From positions 124,001 to 188,000 of the forward strand of contig JAZGUH010000058.1 in assembly GCA_037893225.1 (NCBI GenBank): a stretch of DNA of 64,000 bases. Direction: 5' to 3'. The notes beneath the pieces are model-generated. The model was not told the origin of the DNA, made no database searches, and worked only from the letters and a program-made list of their open reading frames with translations. The translations under genes and the position numbers were made by a program. The stretch comes from Hippasteria phrygiana. Taxonomy: Eukaryota; Echinodermata; Asteroidea; Valvatida; Goniasteridae. Shown here in pieces: positions 36,057 through 47,385 of the stretch (position 1 is the first letter of the stretch; the number at the start of each line of letters is the position of its first letter).

Positions 36057-37250
36057 GGATTTCGTTTATTTACTTGACTTTATTTCCATCCTTAGGTAAC
36101 TGTACAAATACAGTAATTAGCCACTTTAGTATACAAAAACATGACAAAATTCGTTGAGTTAAGAAATACAAAGCAGGGATGGAAAGGACCCGCAAGAAGC
36201 AAGGCTTGCCGAGTGCGAGTCCCCTGTATAAGAATACAGTAATGAAAGGATAAATGAATACAAGGCTAGAAAAACATAAAACGACAAAGTGGTGAACTGA
36301 CGGTGAAATGAAATAAAATGTACATTAACATAAAGCATGGTTCTTAAAAAAAAATTCTAACAATCGATTGATAAATGCATGATCTACAACAATGAATTTA
36401 TTATACCCGACATAAATCATCAATATTTAAAGAGAATCATAAGATATTCCATCTGAAAGCTAGTTACGAGTAAATTAATGAACAAGCTTTGTACTTGTTG
36501 GGAAAGAATAGTTTAAATTTAGTTTTAAAAATTGGTAAAAATGGTAAACCTTCTAAGGATTTGTCCAACAAATTCCAGAATCCCTCAAATTTAATACTTT
36601 TTGTGCAAGAGAAATCCGGATGGTTGGTGGTAAGTGAAATTGAGCTGATTGGCCAGTTAAATGTGCATGAAAAAAACATTCATATGGAAAACATTGAGAT
36701 AAGGCAGGTTGGCAACTCTTTTGTTTGGAACATAAAAAGTCCAAGCTAAAGATAATATTATATCACTAACTTCAAGTGTCCCATGTTTAAGAAAAAGAGA
36801 ACAAGCTTGTGCTAGAAAATGTATAATACGTTAACATTTTCCAAAAGAAATAGAAGTTGATTTAGGAAACTGTGCAGAATTCCCCCAAACTAGAATTCTG
36901 TAATTAATGTAGGATAAAGGTAGAGTTTTGTATAAAGTAATTTTTTTTAGGAATATATAAAATATATTTTTTTTTAAATATGAAAAAATTTATATAATCT
37001 GTTGCTGTAACTTACTTTTTATCAATAAAAATGCCCATTGCTAAAGAAGTTGGAGAATTACCAGCATGCAGGTATTCGTTTTGATGTTTAAAGACAGTTT
37101 TTTTTATTTAATTTAATCAGAGATTGGATTAAATCAAGATCTATTATGTTAACAGTGTCAAATAAGATGGTAATGTCTTTATATAAGATGTTAATAGCTG
37201 TAAAATAAATTAGAATCGTCTGCAAATAAATACAGGCTCGAAAAGAGCAA
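36057..37250 (-). pseudogene. Decayed non-LTR retrotransposon (LINE), 3' part of reverse transcriptase
   Basis: Read on the minus strand from ~37250 downwards, the broken frames show the catalytic FADD box (37226-37215), then a Tyr-Ile-Asn-Tyr..VWGN segment and a C-terminal RT-like tail. After that comes a 3' untranslated region ending near 36060 with 'ggaaataaa'. Stops and frameshifts break every frame. The order RT box, VWG motif, A-rich tail is typical of CR1/L2/Jockey-type LINEs; the clade is not decided here. Confidence 0.68.
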
Positions 37251-37424
37251 AGACAAACGAATGGGGGAAATGCTTGTCTACCAGCCTATTCGGCCTCAAC
37301 GAGATCCGCAAGCATTTAACAAGTGTATGATGTTGCTATCTGCTCTTGGTGTAATTAAATTAACAGACGTCCAGCTGTTGTCTATTCATCGCTTTGCGAC
37401 GATCAATTTAGTTATCAATTTAAA

Positions 37425-37545
37425 TATTTATTTATTTATCTAATTATTTATTTATTACATTTCTGTATCCAGGGTGTGCCCAAACAGTTTAAAACTGGTT
37501 TCCAATGGGGCCCTGCATATTATTAGTTAAAACTGAATATTTACA
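37425..37545 (-). mobile_element. LINE 3' end with (AAATA)n tail
   Basis: The minus strand reads 'gggccccattggaaaccag', then 'ggcacaccctgg', then an (ATAAATA)n tail. This matches the usual 3' end form of CR1/L2-like LINEs. No coding part is attached. Confidence 0.6.
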
Positions 37546-38724
37546 CATTCATACAAAATATATTTAAACAAATACAATAATGTTTACACAAACTAATATA
37601 TTTTCGGTTAACTTTTCAGCTCTCCGGTAGCATGAATTTGTTAACCCCACTTTTGTTCACTTAATTTCACCGTTTAAATCTGGCGCGTAGAGTATACCAC
37701 AGAGGTCTAGGGTTATTAAATTGGATTAACGCTGGCTGTGTGTAGCTAGCTGTGCGTTCGGCCCTGAAATGTGGCCCGGCACACTCCATTCACAAAATGG
37801 GTAAAACCAAACATGTTTGCACGAGGGCATGCATAAACACAGACACTGGTTATAGCTGCAAGTAGGAAACAAAGATATAGTTAAGTTCAGTAATTGTTTA
37901 ATTTTCTAGACAACACATAATCTCAATTATTTTGGAAAATACATACGTATGTGGGTGTACATGCATATATAATATATTATACTCCCCACATACAAAATGG
38001 TACGGCCCAATAAACAAGTGTACGTTCTTTGCATCACATACTTCTGTAGCTGCCTTGAATGAACAGTATTCAGTTCCAACTTTACATTATTTCAAAATGA
38101 AATTAACTCCTCAAAAGAACACAGTTTTAATCCCAGATAACTGATTCACAAATGGATAGTTTTTAAATGTCTTAGTTACAGTAAAATCGAAGAAAATCTG
38201 TCTTGTAAAACGGGTGATGAGCAGAGTCCAAGATCATGTAACGCGTGGTAAGCAATGGTAGATCGATGTAAATCTCGAACAATGCCTTATTGATCGAAAT
38301 TTGTCATTGGCCACTTTTTTCTTTGTGAAAAGTACGTAGGTATTTTTCAACCAATCATAACAGGTTTTACATGTAAGGAAAGAGGAGGATCTAAGCTATT
38401 CGATTCCGTTTAACCCCGTACGATTCGATACTCCAGTAAGGAGTTACAGTCAAAAGAGTCGACGCGGCGAGGGCGCTCAATCGGTGCGTTTACACAGAAA
38501 AATGATGAAAAGTTCACATTTTCAAAGCCGAAAGTACGTGGATTTCTTTCAAGATAAAATATATATATATATATCACGAGAACGACAAAGAGTTAAATCG
38601 TATAGAACCGTTTAACCCGGTGAAAAAGACCGCATGGTTATCAAACTATGACTCGAAACGTCGAAAAAAGGGTAATTTTACGCGGATTTTCGCCCGGAAA
38701 TGGGCCTCTCACAGAGGTTTGAGC
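37546..38724. other. No gene seen
   Basis: A/T-rich with scattered short open frames; a short (AT)n occurs near 38560-38573. Confidence 0.4.
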
Positions 38725-38728
38725 TTAA

Positions 38729-40112
38729 AGAGGAACTAAAACGGCAAATTTTGTTTTGACTTTTTTGACTTATCTGATAGTTTATGCCTCCCCAAAACTA
38801 ATGTAACAAGTTTCATGATTCTGAAAAATCAAAAAAAAAATTTGAGCCTTTTCTTTCTGAGCCACTTTGACTCGATTCAGAAAAGGCCGAGGTCAACTGC
38901 GTGCCGTATCGCGCGAGTATTGACGTATACGTGTAGAAACATATGACGTCACTGTATTATACGACAATGTTTTACGTAGAGTCTGTACGTATTTTTTTGT
39001 CTAAGGCTAGTATTACTTGCTGTGCTTTTTGCTCATGATTCAGGAGTAACACTACGATAAACATATTTTAAAGTGTTGACATCTTTGTGAGACACATTTA
39101 GAATTGGGGTTGTAGGCTTGTTCTTGCTGAAAAGCTAGTTATGAGTCATACTTTCCTTTGTTTGCAGTCGGCTTTTATTGGAACCTGCGCGGTGAGTTGT
39201 GTGTGAGCTGATGCTATACTCTAGTCTGGCGACTTTGCTTATGCAGCCCTCATAAGGACCCGCACCTTCTCAGAACCATACACACAATTTTTGTTATAAG
39301 GTACCAGACTCAATCGCATGCAGCGCATGCGGTACCGTGCGTGTACAATGCATGTTGAGTCAAGCGAGCGTGGACAGGGAGACGGCCGGGGCTCTGGCTG
39401 CTCAAGACGGCAACCGCAGGCAACGTCGTCGCGGTGGTGCGCGTGAGTCCGGGGCACGATTGGAATGCTCGGTGCCTAGAGTTGGAATGGCTCCAGCCTT
39501 CAAACGGAATTGTGCCTTCAAATCCAGCTGAGTTTTCATACTAACACTATCATCTATACAGTCTTTGGCGAAATGTTCTGCACATATTTTCGACCATTTC
39601 GACAGCCCAAAATCAGATATTGTATTGTCTACAAAGCGGACCCACTGTCGCCTTTGAGCTCCATTCAGCACTGTGAATCGCAGTAAGGTTAGGTCAGGGT
39701 TTTTGTCGCTGTTCCTCGTGCAACCCCCAACTACACACGATCGAGGCATAATGATTATCTCAGAACCATGCTCATACTGAAATAATATCAAAATTAGACA
39801 AAATAGACGGGAAAACGGAGGAGTTAGGTCGACAAAAACTCTTCAGCAGCATCAACTCCACGTACGTACATGCATAGTGTTTGGCTGTAGCATCAACCGA
39901 CTCTACACGTGTACGTCACGGGGTCACGTACATACATTTAACATACATAATGAGCTTTCGCAAAACGGGATAAATGGTTCAGAATAACAACCCTTTTTTT
40001 TAAATAGAAAAATTCCTCTCGTCTGCAAACTAATCTCCATCAGTTAAAAGAGTATTTAAACTGTCGGAAAAGTCCAAAAAGTCAAAAAAAAAATTGCCAT
40101 TTTAGTTCCTCT
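38729..40112. mobile_element. Kolobok-like TTAA transposon carrying a THAP ORF
   Basis: TTAA at 38725-38728 and 40113-40116 flanks a 1,384-bp element. Its ends are inverted copies for ~50 bp: AGAGGAACTAAAACGGCAA on the left and its complement with one change on the right, followed by 'gactttttt' stretches. It contains a minus-strand THAP ORF (39402-39749). TTAA duplication, purine-starting inverted ends and a THAP-bearing transposase are together characteristic of Kolobok. The rest of a transposase is absent, so the copy is internally deleted. Confidence 0.8.
39402..39749 (-). CDS. THAP-domain protein, probable remnant of a Kolobok-type transposase
   Basis: 115 codons from the ATG at 39749 (an in-frame ATG 14 codons upstream is less likely, because THAP domains start at the MPxxC methionine). 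The domain is complete: MPRSCVVGGC (first Cys pair), a RRQWVRF core, then W-S-K-I-C-A-E-H-F (C and H of the C2CH site), and GAIPTLG closing it. The last ~23 residues are a basic, proline/arginine-rich tail of unknown role. A lone DNA-binding domain could bind the element's own ends or act as a repressor of related transposases; that is inference. It may instead be a decayed N-terminal fragment. No intron signal was recognised. Confidence 0.72.
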   Translation of the reverse strand: MPRSCVVGGCTRNSDKNPDLTLLRFTVLNGAQRRQWVRFVDNTISDFGLSKWSKICAEHFAKDCIDDSVSMKTQLDLKAQFRLKAGAIPTLGTEHSNRAPDSRAPPRRRCLRLPS

Positions 40113-40140
40113 TTAAGTGAACACAACCAATTCATATAGC

Positions 40141-40600
40141 CTATTGCTGATTTACGGGATGGGCGAAAAACCCGCGAAAAAGAACTTTTAGGGTGAAAAC
40201 AAGGGGAAATTCCCATCCGGTTAACATATCAGCTGAGGGGGTGAGGGAGATACATTTAAGGATTAAACGTGCGGCTCTTTTGAGACATTTGTTGAGGGTA
40301 TTGTCGTGAGATATGTACCTTCCTCCCCACACCGTACAGCAATACTCTAAAGATGGCATAACTAAACTTACAAAGACTGTGTGCAGGCTGCTTTGGGGAA
40401 CGTAATCACGAATTTTGTTTAACACACTCAATTTAGACGAAACAGTCTTCCTTACATCAACATGTGGACCTTTAATGTTTCATCAACAACTACACCCAAG
40501 TATTTACAAGATTTCTCTTTTTCGATAACCTTATCAGCAATGCACACATGTTGGAATGTGTTATTATAAGTTTACCTTTATATACATTCACTGTTAAAAG
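40141..40600 (-). pseudogene. LINE reverse transcriptase C-terminal fragment, frameshifted
   Basis: On the minus strand, a K-Y-L-G-V-V-V-D segment near 40505-40485 is followed by a frame break near 40470. An uninterrupted frame (40431-40141) then has SVLNKIRDYVP, MPSLEYCCTVWG and KRAARLILK..PSADML. These are the standard C-terminal landmarks of LINE (CR1/Jockey-like) reverse transcriptases. Neither the catalytic palm motifs nor a 3' tail is attached. Confidence 0.8.
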
Positions 40601-40829
40601 ACTGTTTAAAAAGTTGTTTAAACTTTTTAAACAACCTGGGTTGTTCATGTGCCCTGCTTAAATTGAACTAACTTATTCATCAAATAGCCGTAAAATTGAC
40701 TGAGTCCTTATCACTCCTGAACTTAAGACACCATAATCTGAAAATGACGGGGTTGGATATAAAATACAGTGGTTGTTTCTATAAAATTGGCGGAAAACTT
40801 TAAATACTAATTTAAAAAGTATCCTTTAT

Positions 40830-41112
40830 CCTCATGGGGTGAAGCCCATCAACCATACACGGTTCTCCTATATCCTCATCAACCATGCACGCTGAACCCT
40901 TAATACGGGGTGAAGCCCTATATCCTCATCAACCACACTCAACCCTTCATCGGGGTGAAGCCCATCAACCATCGGTTCTCCTATATCATCATCAACCACG
41001 CTCAACCCTTACGGGATGAAGCCCATCAACCACACGGTTCTCCTACATTGTATATCCTCATCAACCACGCTGCATGAACCCTTCATAGGTGAAGCCCATC
41101 AACCATACACGG
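40830..41112. repeat. ~60-75-bp minisatellite
   Basis: About four irregular units of 'ggggtgaagcccatcaacc', 'acggttctcctatatcctc', 'atcaaccacgctcaaccctt'. Unit length varies through internal deletions. A lone related fragment lies near 35800-35845. Confidence 0.85.
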
Positions 41113-41119
41113 TTGTCCT

Positions 41120-42090
41120 ATAGACCAGTCCTAACAAATTCAAATTTATGCACGCATGCGCATAAATGGGCCATGCAGGCAAAAAGCGAAATCGGCCCAT
41201 TGAAAATGTACAGGGGTCAAACAGTTTTGTCATTTTCTCTCAATTTCTCCAAGATTTGTCCCATTTGGCTTTGGAAAAGTCCCTGAAATCATCATAGGTA
41301 TTACTTTCGGGTCTAAGTGTGTTTTTGGGGTACAAAATAAAAAAACTTAAAAAATGTGTTCGTCCCGTGCGCACCATATGAAGCACGATATGGGGGAAAG
41401 GAATTGGGGGAAATGGAATTTCTTGTGTGTTTTTTAAAAGAAATCTGAATGTGTTATTATATTTTAGTTTTGTTTTTCATTGTTTATTTTGTTTTGGGGG
41501 GAAGGGGGACTTAACTCCTTATTTTGTCTCGCATCCATACACGCTACAGCTTAAAACCATGGTTGTTTTTTATGTTTTTCGCCACCAAAATAGTGAAAAT
41601 ACCGTAATACTAGAATGACATTTCGCGAGAGGATTACAGTTGCACACGTCATTTTATACGATGTGCTTCAGCCATCCACGCCGGACAAAATTATTTCATT
41701 GCGCGTTAAGCCCTGGCCGCTCCACGCGAAAATCACGCTGCGATAGTCGGCGGCAAAAAGTGCAAAGTGGATGGTACCCCGAAGCACACGGTTAGTTGTT
41801 GGCACTCGTGTGGAAAGGAGCCCTGCGTCATTCCTTTGGCCTCGTGCGCACGGGAGGAACACATATTAAAAAGTTTTTATTTTAAACCCCTCAAAAAACA
41901 TTTAGACCAGAAAGTAATACCTATGACGATTTCAGGGACTTTTCAAAAGCCAAATGGGACAAATTGAGAGAAAATGACAAAACTTTTTGGACCCCTGTAC
42001 ATTTTCGATGGGCCGATTTCGCTTTTTGTTTGCAGGGTCCATTTATGCGCATGCGTACATAAATTTGAATTTATTAGGAAACTGGTCTAT
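41120..42090. mobile_element. Foldback element with ~210-bp arms
   Basis: The left arm (41120-41330) and right arm (41885-42090) are inverted copies with small differences; both contain 'aaatcggcccat'/'atgggccgattt' and 'tttgtcccatttggctt' motifs. The non-repeated centre (~550 bp) has no gene. The ends read ATAGACCAGT and ACTGGTCTAT. No target duplication was found. Confidence 0.82.
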
Positions 42091-42161
42091 TGGGAACCGT
42101 CAGGCTTCGTCATGAGCATGAATATTCAACAGGGCACCGATTGGATAACAAGTAATCTTCC

Positions 42162-42317
42162 ATAGACCTTATCGCAAATACCGCCTGGATGAGACGTCAC
42201 AATGGTTACTAGGGACGTGGGAAAAAAACGCGCACCAAAATCGCTCCCATTTCCTTCCCACAACCCCTTGTGACCATTATGACGTCTCGACCAGGCGGTA
42301 TTTGCGATATGGTCTAT
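42162..42317. mobile_element. Short foldback element (156 bp)
   Basis: The ends ATAGACC..ATCGCAAATACCGCC are inverted at 'ggcggtatttgcgatatggt'. The arms extend through 'gagacgtca'/'tgacgtctc' for ~50 bp. It lies about 300 bp upstream of the LTA4H start codon, so it may fall in or near the promoter. Confidence 0.8.
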
Positions 42318-42614
42318 GCGATATCAATATACATATCTTTTAAAAATTCTGCTTTTTCGTAATGAGCAAATAAGGCATCGAAAGGACATATCTAAAGCAA
42401 TATGAAAAAGTAATGTCCTTTTACAGAAGAAAAATAACAGTATCTTTAGCACCTACGCTACCTTCTATGGATGAATAACTTCACTAGTCAAATCAAACGC
42501 AATGCTTACATTTGAAAAACGACTGCTATGATATATGAAGACTAACTGCATGCCTCAATGAAATGTAGAATTGAGCTTCATACGTCCGTCTCTGTGGTCA
42601 AGGAGGCTGCAAAA
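42318..42614 (+). promoter_or_regulatory. Presumed promoter/5' UTR of LTA4H
   Basis: Sequence directly upstream of the first coding exon, assigned by position only. No TATA box or initiator could be picked out. The open frame extends 19 codons upstream of the proposed start. Confidence 0.3.
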
Positions 42615-42773
42615 ATGGCTGCAAATGAGGAGGACCCGTGTTCGTTTTCTGTGCCCCAACGCATCATAACTACGGGCCTGAGCCTACTGTGGGATGTGGA
42701 TTTCTCTGAGAGGAAGCTAAGCGGGTCGGTCCAGCTGGATCTACGAGTACTTATCGATGGAGTGGCATATTTG
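42615..42773 (+). CDS. Leukotriene A4 hydrolase/aminopeptidase (M1 family), exon 1
   Basis: First coding exon, 53 codons, ending in phase 0 at donor gtgaga. The start is taken at MAANEEDPCSF because it matches the short N-terminus of known LTA4H, which also has a D-x-C-S element near the start, and because the ATG has a good context (A at -3, G at +4); an ATG at 42558 in the same frame is possible. It encodes the first part of the N-terminal beta domain (LLWDVDFSERKLSGSVQLDL). LTA4H is a cytosolic zinc metalloenzyme that converts LTA4 to LTB4 in vertebrates and removes N-terminal residues from small peptides. Outside chordates the aminopeptidase role is the safer call. The other exons are listed below; all joins keep frame. 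Confidence 0.9.
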
Positions 42774-42846
42774 GTGAGATGCAAGTTTAGATTTGCCCAA
42801 TTTTCGGACAATCCAGGCTGTGTGATTCGACATTAGTCCGATTAAC

Positions 42847-42905
42847 TTGGACCCTTTATCGCCTTTTTTAACATTTGGACATGATCTGGCGATAGTAGGG
42901 TCCAA
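42847..42905. repeat. 59-bp mini-hairpin element, copy 1
   Basis: Arms TTGGACCCTTTATCGCC and GGCGATAGTAGGGTCCAA around 'acatttggacatgatct'. An almost identical copy is at 51000-51058, and both are preceded by 'agtccga.taac'. Both are in intron 1. Confidence 0.8.
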
Positions 42906-42977
42906 GGCAAGTGTGCGATAGAGAATGGCTTCTAATTCAATCCAAACAAAAAATTCAAAATTTAACCTTACAACGGC

Positions 42978-43912
42978 TACTTCAAAAAATGTAAGGCTCT
43001 CCGTTAGCCTTACAAGGATATTCCTAGTTTTTGGACCCCGTAACTCAATGGGATTTGCAATACGCTCTCGTTAGATCAATTACAATGTTCTAGAATTCCA
43101 CTTTCCCAAACGTTAATCTCCCCAGAAGGTTATCCAATCCCTCCTACAGATCTTTGAGACTTTTGCGGCACATTTGCGGAACATTGAAACGGACAATTTA
43201 TTGAGTAATGGAGTTTTTACTCACCAACCGACGTATTCAGCCGAGATGAACATGGCGTCGCACAGCTGACTAATACAGTCCACCAGACTGCGCATGCGCA
43301 TGGAGTTTTCGAAGAGATTTGGGGCTCGACCATTTTTTGAAGGAGGGGGGCATCTTGTCTACATCGCGCTTTCGGCTTTGGTGATGTGTGGAATGTATGT
43401 TTTTATCCAGATTAGATACCGCATACAAAAACAAACGCAAAATTGAATGTCAGCGAATTTTGAACGTTATAATGATCCAATACGGACTATTAATCATCAC
43501 AAAAAATATTCCGTAAATGTTCATTTTAAAACTGAAGGAATGTTCAAACACACACAACAATGTGTAAAGCGCGTCATGCACACATCGCCGTTGCGCGATG
43601 TAGACAAGATGCCCCCCTCCTTCAAAAAATGGTCGAGCCCCAAATCTCTTCGAAAACTCCACGCGCATGCGCAGTCTGGTGGACTACTATTAGTCAGCTG
43701 TGCGACGCCATGTTCATCTCGGCTGAATACGTCGGTTGGTGAGTAAAAACTCCATTACTCAATAAATTGTCCGTTTCAATGTTCCGCAAATGTGCCGCAA
43801 AAGTCTCAAAGATCTGTAGGAGGGATTGGATAACCTTCTGGGGAGATTAACGTTTGGGAAAGTGGAATTCTAGAACATTGTAACTGATCTAACGAGAGCG
43901 TATTGCAAATCT
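42978..43912. mobile_element. Foldback element 1 (same family as 43940-46349)
   Basis: The left arm (from 42978) contains the small stem TGTAAGGCT/AGCCTTACA, 'cccgtaactcaatggg', 'ccagaaggttatccaatcc' and 'gaacatggcgtcgcacagc'. The right arm (about 43565-43912) is its inverse but stops at 'gcgtattgcaaatc' without the terminal ~80 bases, so this copy is truncated on the right. Two 'catgcgca' motifs lie in the arms. Confidence 0.82.
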
Positions 43913-43939
43913 CCTCGACCTTGCATGACGTACGTCACC

Positions 43940-46349
43940 TACTTCCAAAAATGTAAGGCTCTCCGTTAGCCTTACAAGGATATGTGATTTTGGTCCCCGT
44001 AACTCAATGGGGTTTGCAATACGCTCTTGCGATATCTGTTACAATGTTCCAGAATTCCACTTTCCCAAACCTTAATCTCCCCAGAAGGTTATCCAATCCC
44101 TCCTACATATCTTTTAGACTTTTGCGGCCCATATGCGGAACATTGAAACGGACAATTTATTGAGTAATGGAGTTTTTACTCACCGACCGACGTATGCAGC
44201 CAAAATGAACATGGCGTCGCACAGCTGACTGATACAGTCCACCAGAATGCGCATGCGCGTGGATTTTTCGAAGAAATTTGGGGCTCGACCATTTTTTGAA
44301 GGAGGGGGGTGCATCTTGTCTACATCGCGCAACGGTGATGTGTGCAATGTGATAAATTATTGGCGCGCTATTATACCTAGTGTTGTTCCTTGGCCTGACA
44401 ATGTTTGTTATGCCCATACGTCTAAATGTCATGGCGGGTAGCCACGTAGCTATTTTTTGCCAATGCGAGCTTTTATTTTATGCAAACCAGAATAAAGCAG
44501 AATCTGGATCGATGATCATTATTTTGTTCACGTTGCACACATCACCGTTGCGCGATGTAGACAAGATGCACCCCCAGTGTTCGATTTAGACGGGTGCACG
44601 CATGCACTGGTGCATGTACTTTTTCCTCTGTGCACGTAAACCTCTGATACAACGTGCACGCTGTGCATGTACCTTTTTAGGCCTGTACGTACGTACCTGC
44701 TGGTATATTTCCCCATGTTGAACAACGTATCAACGCGCACCCGATTTATTGCACGCAACGATCGACATGATGTGTGCGTGCCTGCATATTACCATCGTTG
44801 TAGTCTCGGTCAAGTGCAAACAACCGCAACCGATCTGCTACCATATTATTCCCAATGTACAATGTACGTACACGCAGCTAACATTGACTTGAGAAAAGAC
44901 TTGTTACCCGGCCCCCGCGACCTGGGGTTAGAGCAATTGATCAATAAAGCCAACCTCAAAAGCGCATCTGCGCGTGCGTGTTGCTTTGTTGGTAGTCTTG
45001 GTCAAGTGCAAGCAACCGCACTGAATGCCACCGTCTTATTCCCAGTGTACAATGCATGTACACGCATCTAACACGAAGCGAAAGTCGTCTTGAGAAACGA
45101 CAATGCGTGCGGCACATGCATTGAGCACAAGACATGCAAGACAATGTTTTTGACAGCTCACGGGTGATTTGGGCGTCCATGGTATAATTTATCAGCTGTT
45201 ACTATAAATCAACAGTGTCAAAATAGAAACAAACGCTCGTCTTTAGTGCCGCAAGGAAGCCAACTGAAGGTAAATGTCGTAGTACTCCAACTACTCAACA
45301 AGTGAAGCCTTGTCTGAGTTGTCATCAACCCGGCCCCCGATCCTTCCTGGCCCGATTGCCGGCGCGGCCTCGGCCCCCGGGCCCCGGCCCGATTCACGAT
45401 CTCTCGGTGGCCGGCCCTGATATTAAATTTTAGCGGAACCGAGCTCAGTCCCGGCGGGTCCGATCCCGGTGGGCCCGATCTCATGATGCTGTACACGTGG
45501 TGATTTCCATCAAAAGAAAAAATTATTCCTCCGTTCTTCCGGTTAGGAAAAAGTGACGTCATCACGATAATATCGCAATATTTTGGGCCGATATTTCGGT
45601 ATCAAAATATCGAACAGTCTTCCGTGGAACATGCTACTATAGTAGTAACGTAACTTCGGCTTCGGCTTCGTCTTCTCGCGATCGTGTCAGAGATTGCTAA
45701 TTACCACTGATGAAATAAACAAACAGCGAATACAATTGTACGAAAACACATTTTATTTACAAAGCAAAACAATACCCTTAACAGCACTATACATGTAATA
45801 GCTACATTTGAAAATTTGTAGGAATACACATTTTAAAACAACAAACCTATTGTTCTTTTGGGTTATGACTTGTGTGCACACTATTTTGTGCATGTAAAAT
45901 TTATTTTGTGCATGTAACTTTTTTGGTCTACATGCACCAGTGCATGCGATTTTTGTTGGTCTAAATCGACCCCTGAGCACCCCCCTCCTTCAAAAAATGG
46001 TCGAGCCCCAAATTTCTTCGAAAAATCCACGCGCATGCGCATTCTGGTGGACTGTATCAGTCAGCTGTGCGACGCCATGTTCATTTTGGCTGCATACGTC
46101 GGTCGGTGAGTAAAAACTCCATTACTCAATAAATTGTCCGTTTCAATGTTCCGCATATGGGCCGCAAAAGTCTAAAAGATATGTAGGAGGGATTGGATAA
46201 CCTTCTGGGGAGATTAAGGTTTGGGAAAGTGGAATTCTGGAACATTGTAACAGATATCGCAAGAGCGTATTGCAAACCCCATTGAGTTACGGGGACCAAA
46301 ATCACATATCCTTGTAAGGCTAACGGAGAGCCTTACATTTTTGGAAGTA
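43940..46349. mobile_element. Foldback element 2 with 9-bp target duplication
   Basis: TACGTCACC at 43931-43939 and 46350-46358 flanks inverted ends TACTTCCAAAAATGTAAGGC and its complement. Arms run about 400 bp: 43940-44349 on the left; the right arm is split (44530-44574, then 45984-46349) by a hAT-like insertion. Without that insertion the element is ~1.0 kb and nearly all palindrome. Long inverted arms with a 9-bp duplication fit MULE-type elements. Confidence 0.87.
44575..45975. mobile_element. hAT-like element nested in foldback element 2
   Basis: Ends CAGTGTTCGATTTAGAC and the complement of CAGGGGTCGATTTAGAC. The flanking 8-mers TGCACCCC (44567-44574) and AGCACCCC (45976-45983) match at 7 of 8. 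The interior holds a direct duplication ('tcaagtgcaa.caaccgca', near 44810 and 45002), a very C/G-rich stretch (45330-45480) and 'gggccgatatttcggtatc'. No transposase frame is present, so it is non-autonomous. Confidence 0.82.
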
Positions 46350-46604
46350 TACGTCACCCTGATGCGCAGTGCCCGCATGCACCGCGCGACAACCTGTTTA
46401 TGCCAGCGACTGTTTCGTGAGTGGTAAAACGGTCGCGGTACATGTTCGTGTGTAGATACATGTAGCATGTGTAGTATATTGATTCGAGGTTGCACGCGCG
46501 TCATGGGGTAGGGAATTCTTCACGAAACAGTCGCCGGCATAAACAGGTTGTCGCGCAGTGATGCGGGCGCTGCGCATCAGGGTGACGTACGTCATGCAAG
46601 GTCG

Positions 46605-47336
46605 TAGCCCCACCAGTGTGGCTGGCGGATTTGACATCGGGCTGATCCTTAGCCACACGTCCTACCCATATGTTTGTGTGGTGAGAACTTCAACAATTCG
46701 TGCGGTGGGGTAGCGCTATCTGGACAGCGTTTTTAACAGTCTGGCTGTGTTCTCTGTCTTCTTAACTATTCCAGACTGCTAACGGCTAGTCATCTTACTC
46801 ACCATTTTTCGAAATATTGGCCAACAAACTTCGGCTCCATAGTCTTGCGTGCAAACGATTTCAACCGGTGGTAGCCATTTTGATATGACCACATGACCCA
46901 AGTATATGACGTCACTGGGTTCGTTGCCGACGGCTGTTCGATGAGAGCACAGCTTATCACGAAATTCGCGCGAGAAGTTCCACTGAAATCGTGATAAGCT
47001 AGCTGTGCTCTTATCAAACAGCCGTCGGCAAGCCGTTTCGAACCCAGTGACGTCATTTTTAAATGGCTGATACCAATTTAAATCGTTAGCACGCAAGACT
47101 ATGGAGTCCAGGTTTAATGTCAAATATTTCGGAAAATGGTGAGTAAAATGACAAGCTGCTAGCAGTTTGGAATAGTTAAGAAGGTAGAGAACACAGCCAG
47201 ACCGTTAAAACCGCGGTCCAGATAGCGCTACCCCACCGCACGAATTGTTGAAGTTCTCACCACACAAACATATGGGTAGGACGTGTGGCTAAGGATCAGC
47301 CCGATGTCAAATCCGCCAGCCACACTGGTGGGGCTA
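46605..47336. mobile_element. 732-bp palindromic MULE-like element, 9-bp target duplication
   Basis: GCAAGGTCG at 46596-46604 and 47337-47345 flanks ends TAGCCCCACCAGTGTGGCTG and its complement. The two halves are inverted for ~360 bp each, with a short centre near 46970. The empty site exists at 43912-43938 (reverse strand 'gcaaggtcgaggag'), which confirms the duplication. Non-coding. MULE/MuDR is favoured by the 9-bp duplication and long arms; Rehavkus also makes 9-bp duplications. Confidence 0.9.
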
Positions 47337-47385
47337 GCAAGGTCGAGGAGTCACTATTTGAACTCCAAGAAAGCGAAAAGACATC

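Larger units (their letters stand above)
43913..47385. mobile_element. Host foldback (element 0), split by two later insertions
   Basis: Pieces at 43913-43939, 46359-46604 and 47346-47385 join into one foldback: 'ctcgaccttgcatgacg', 'tgatgcgca..gcgacaacctgtttatgcc', the inverse of both, then 'cactatttgaactcca'. A relative inside 51052-51732 shows the uninterrupted order ('gagttcaaatcgtgacc', 'ctcgaccttatgac', 'ggcgactgtttt'). It is interrupted at 43939/46350 and at 46604/47337. The left end is lost at the junction with element 1. Confidence 0.72.
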
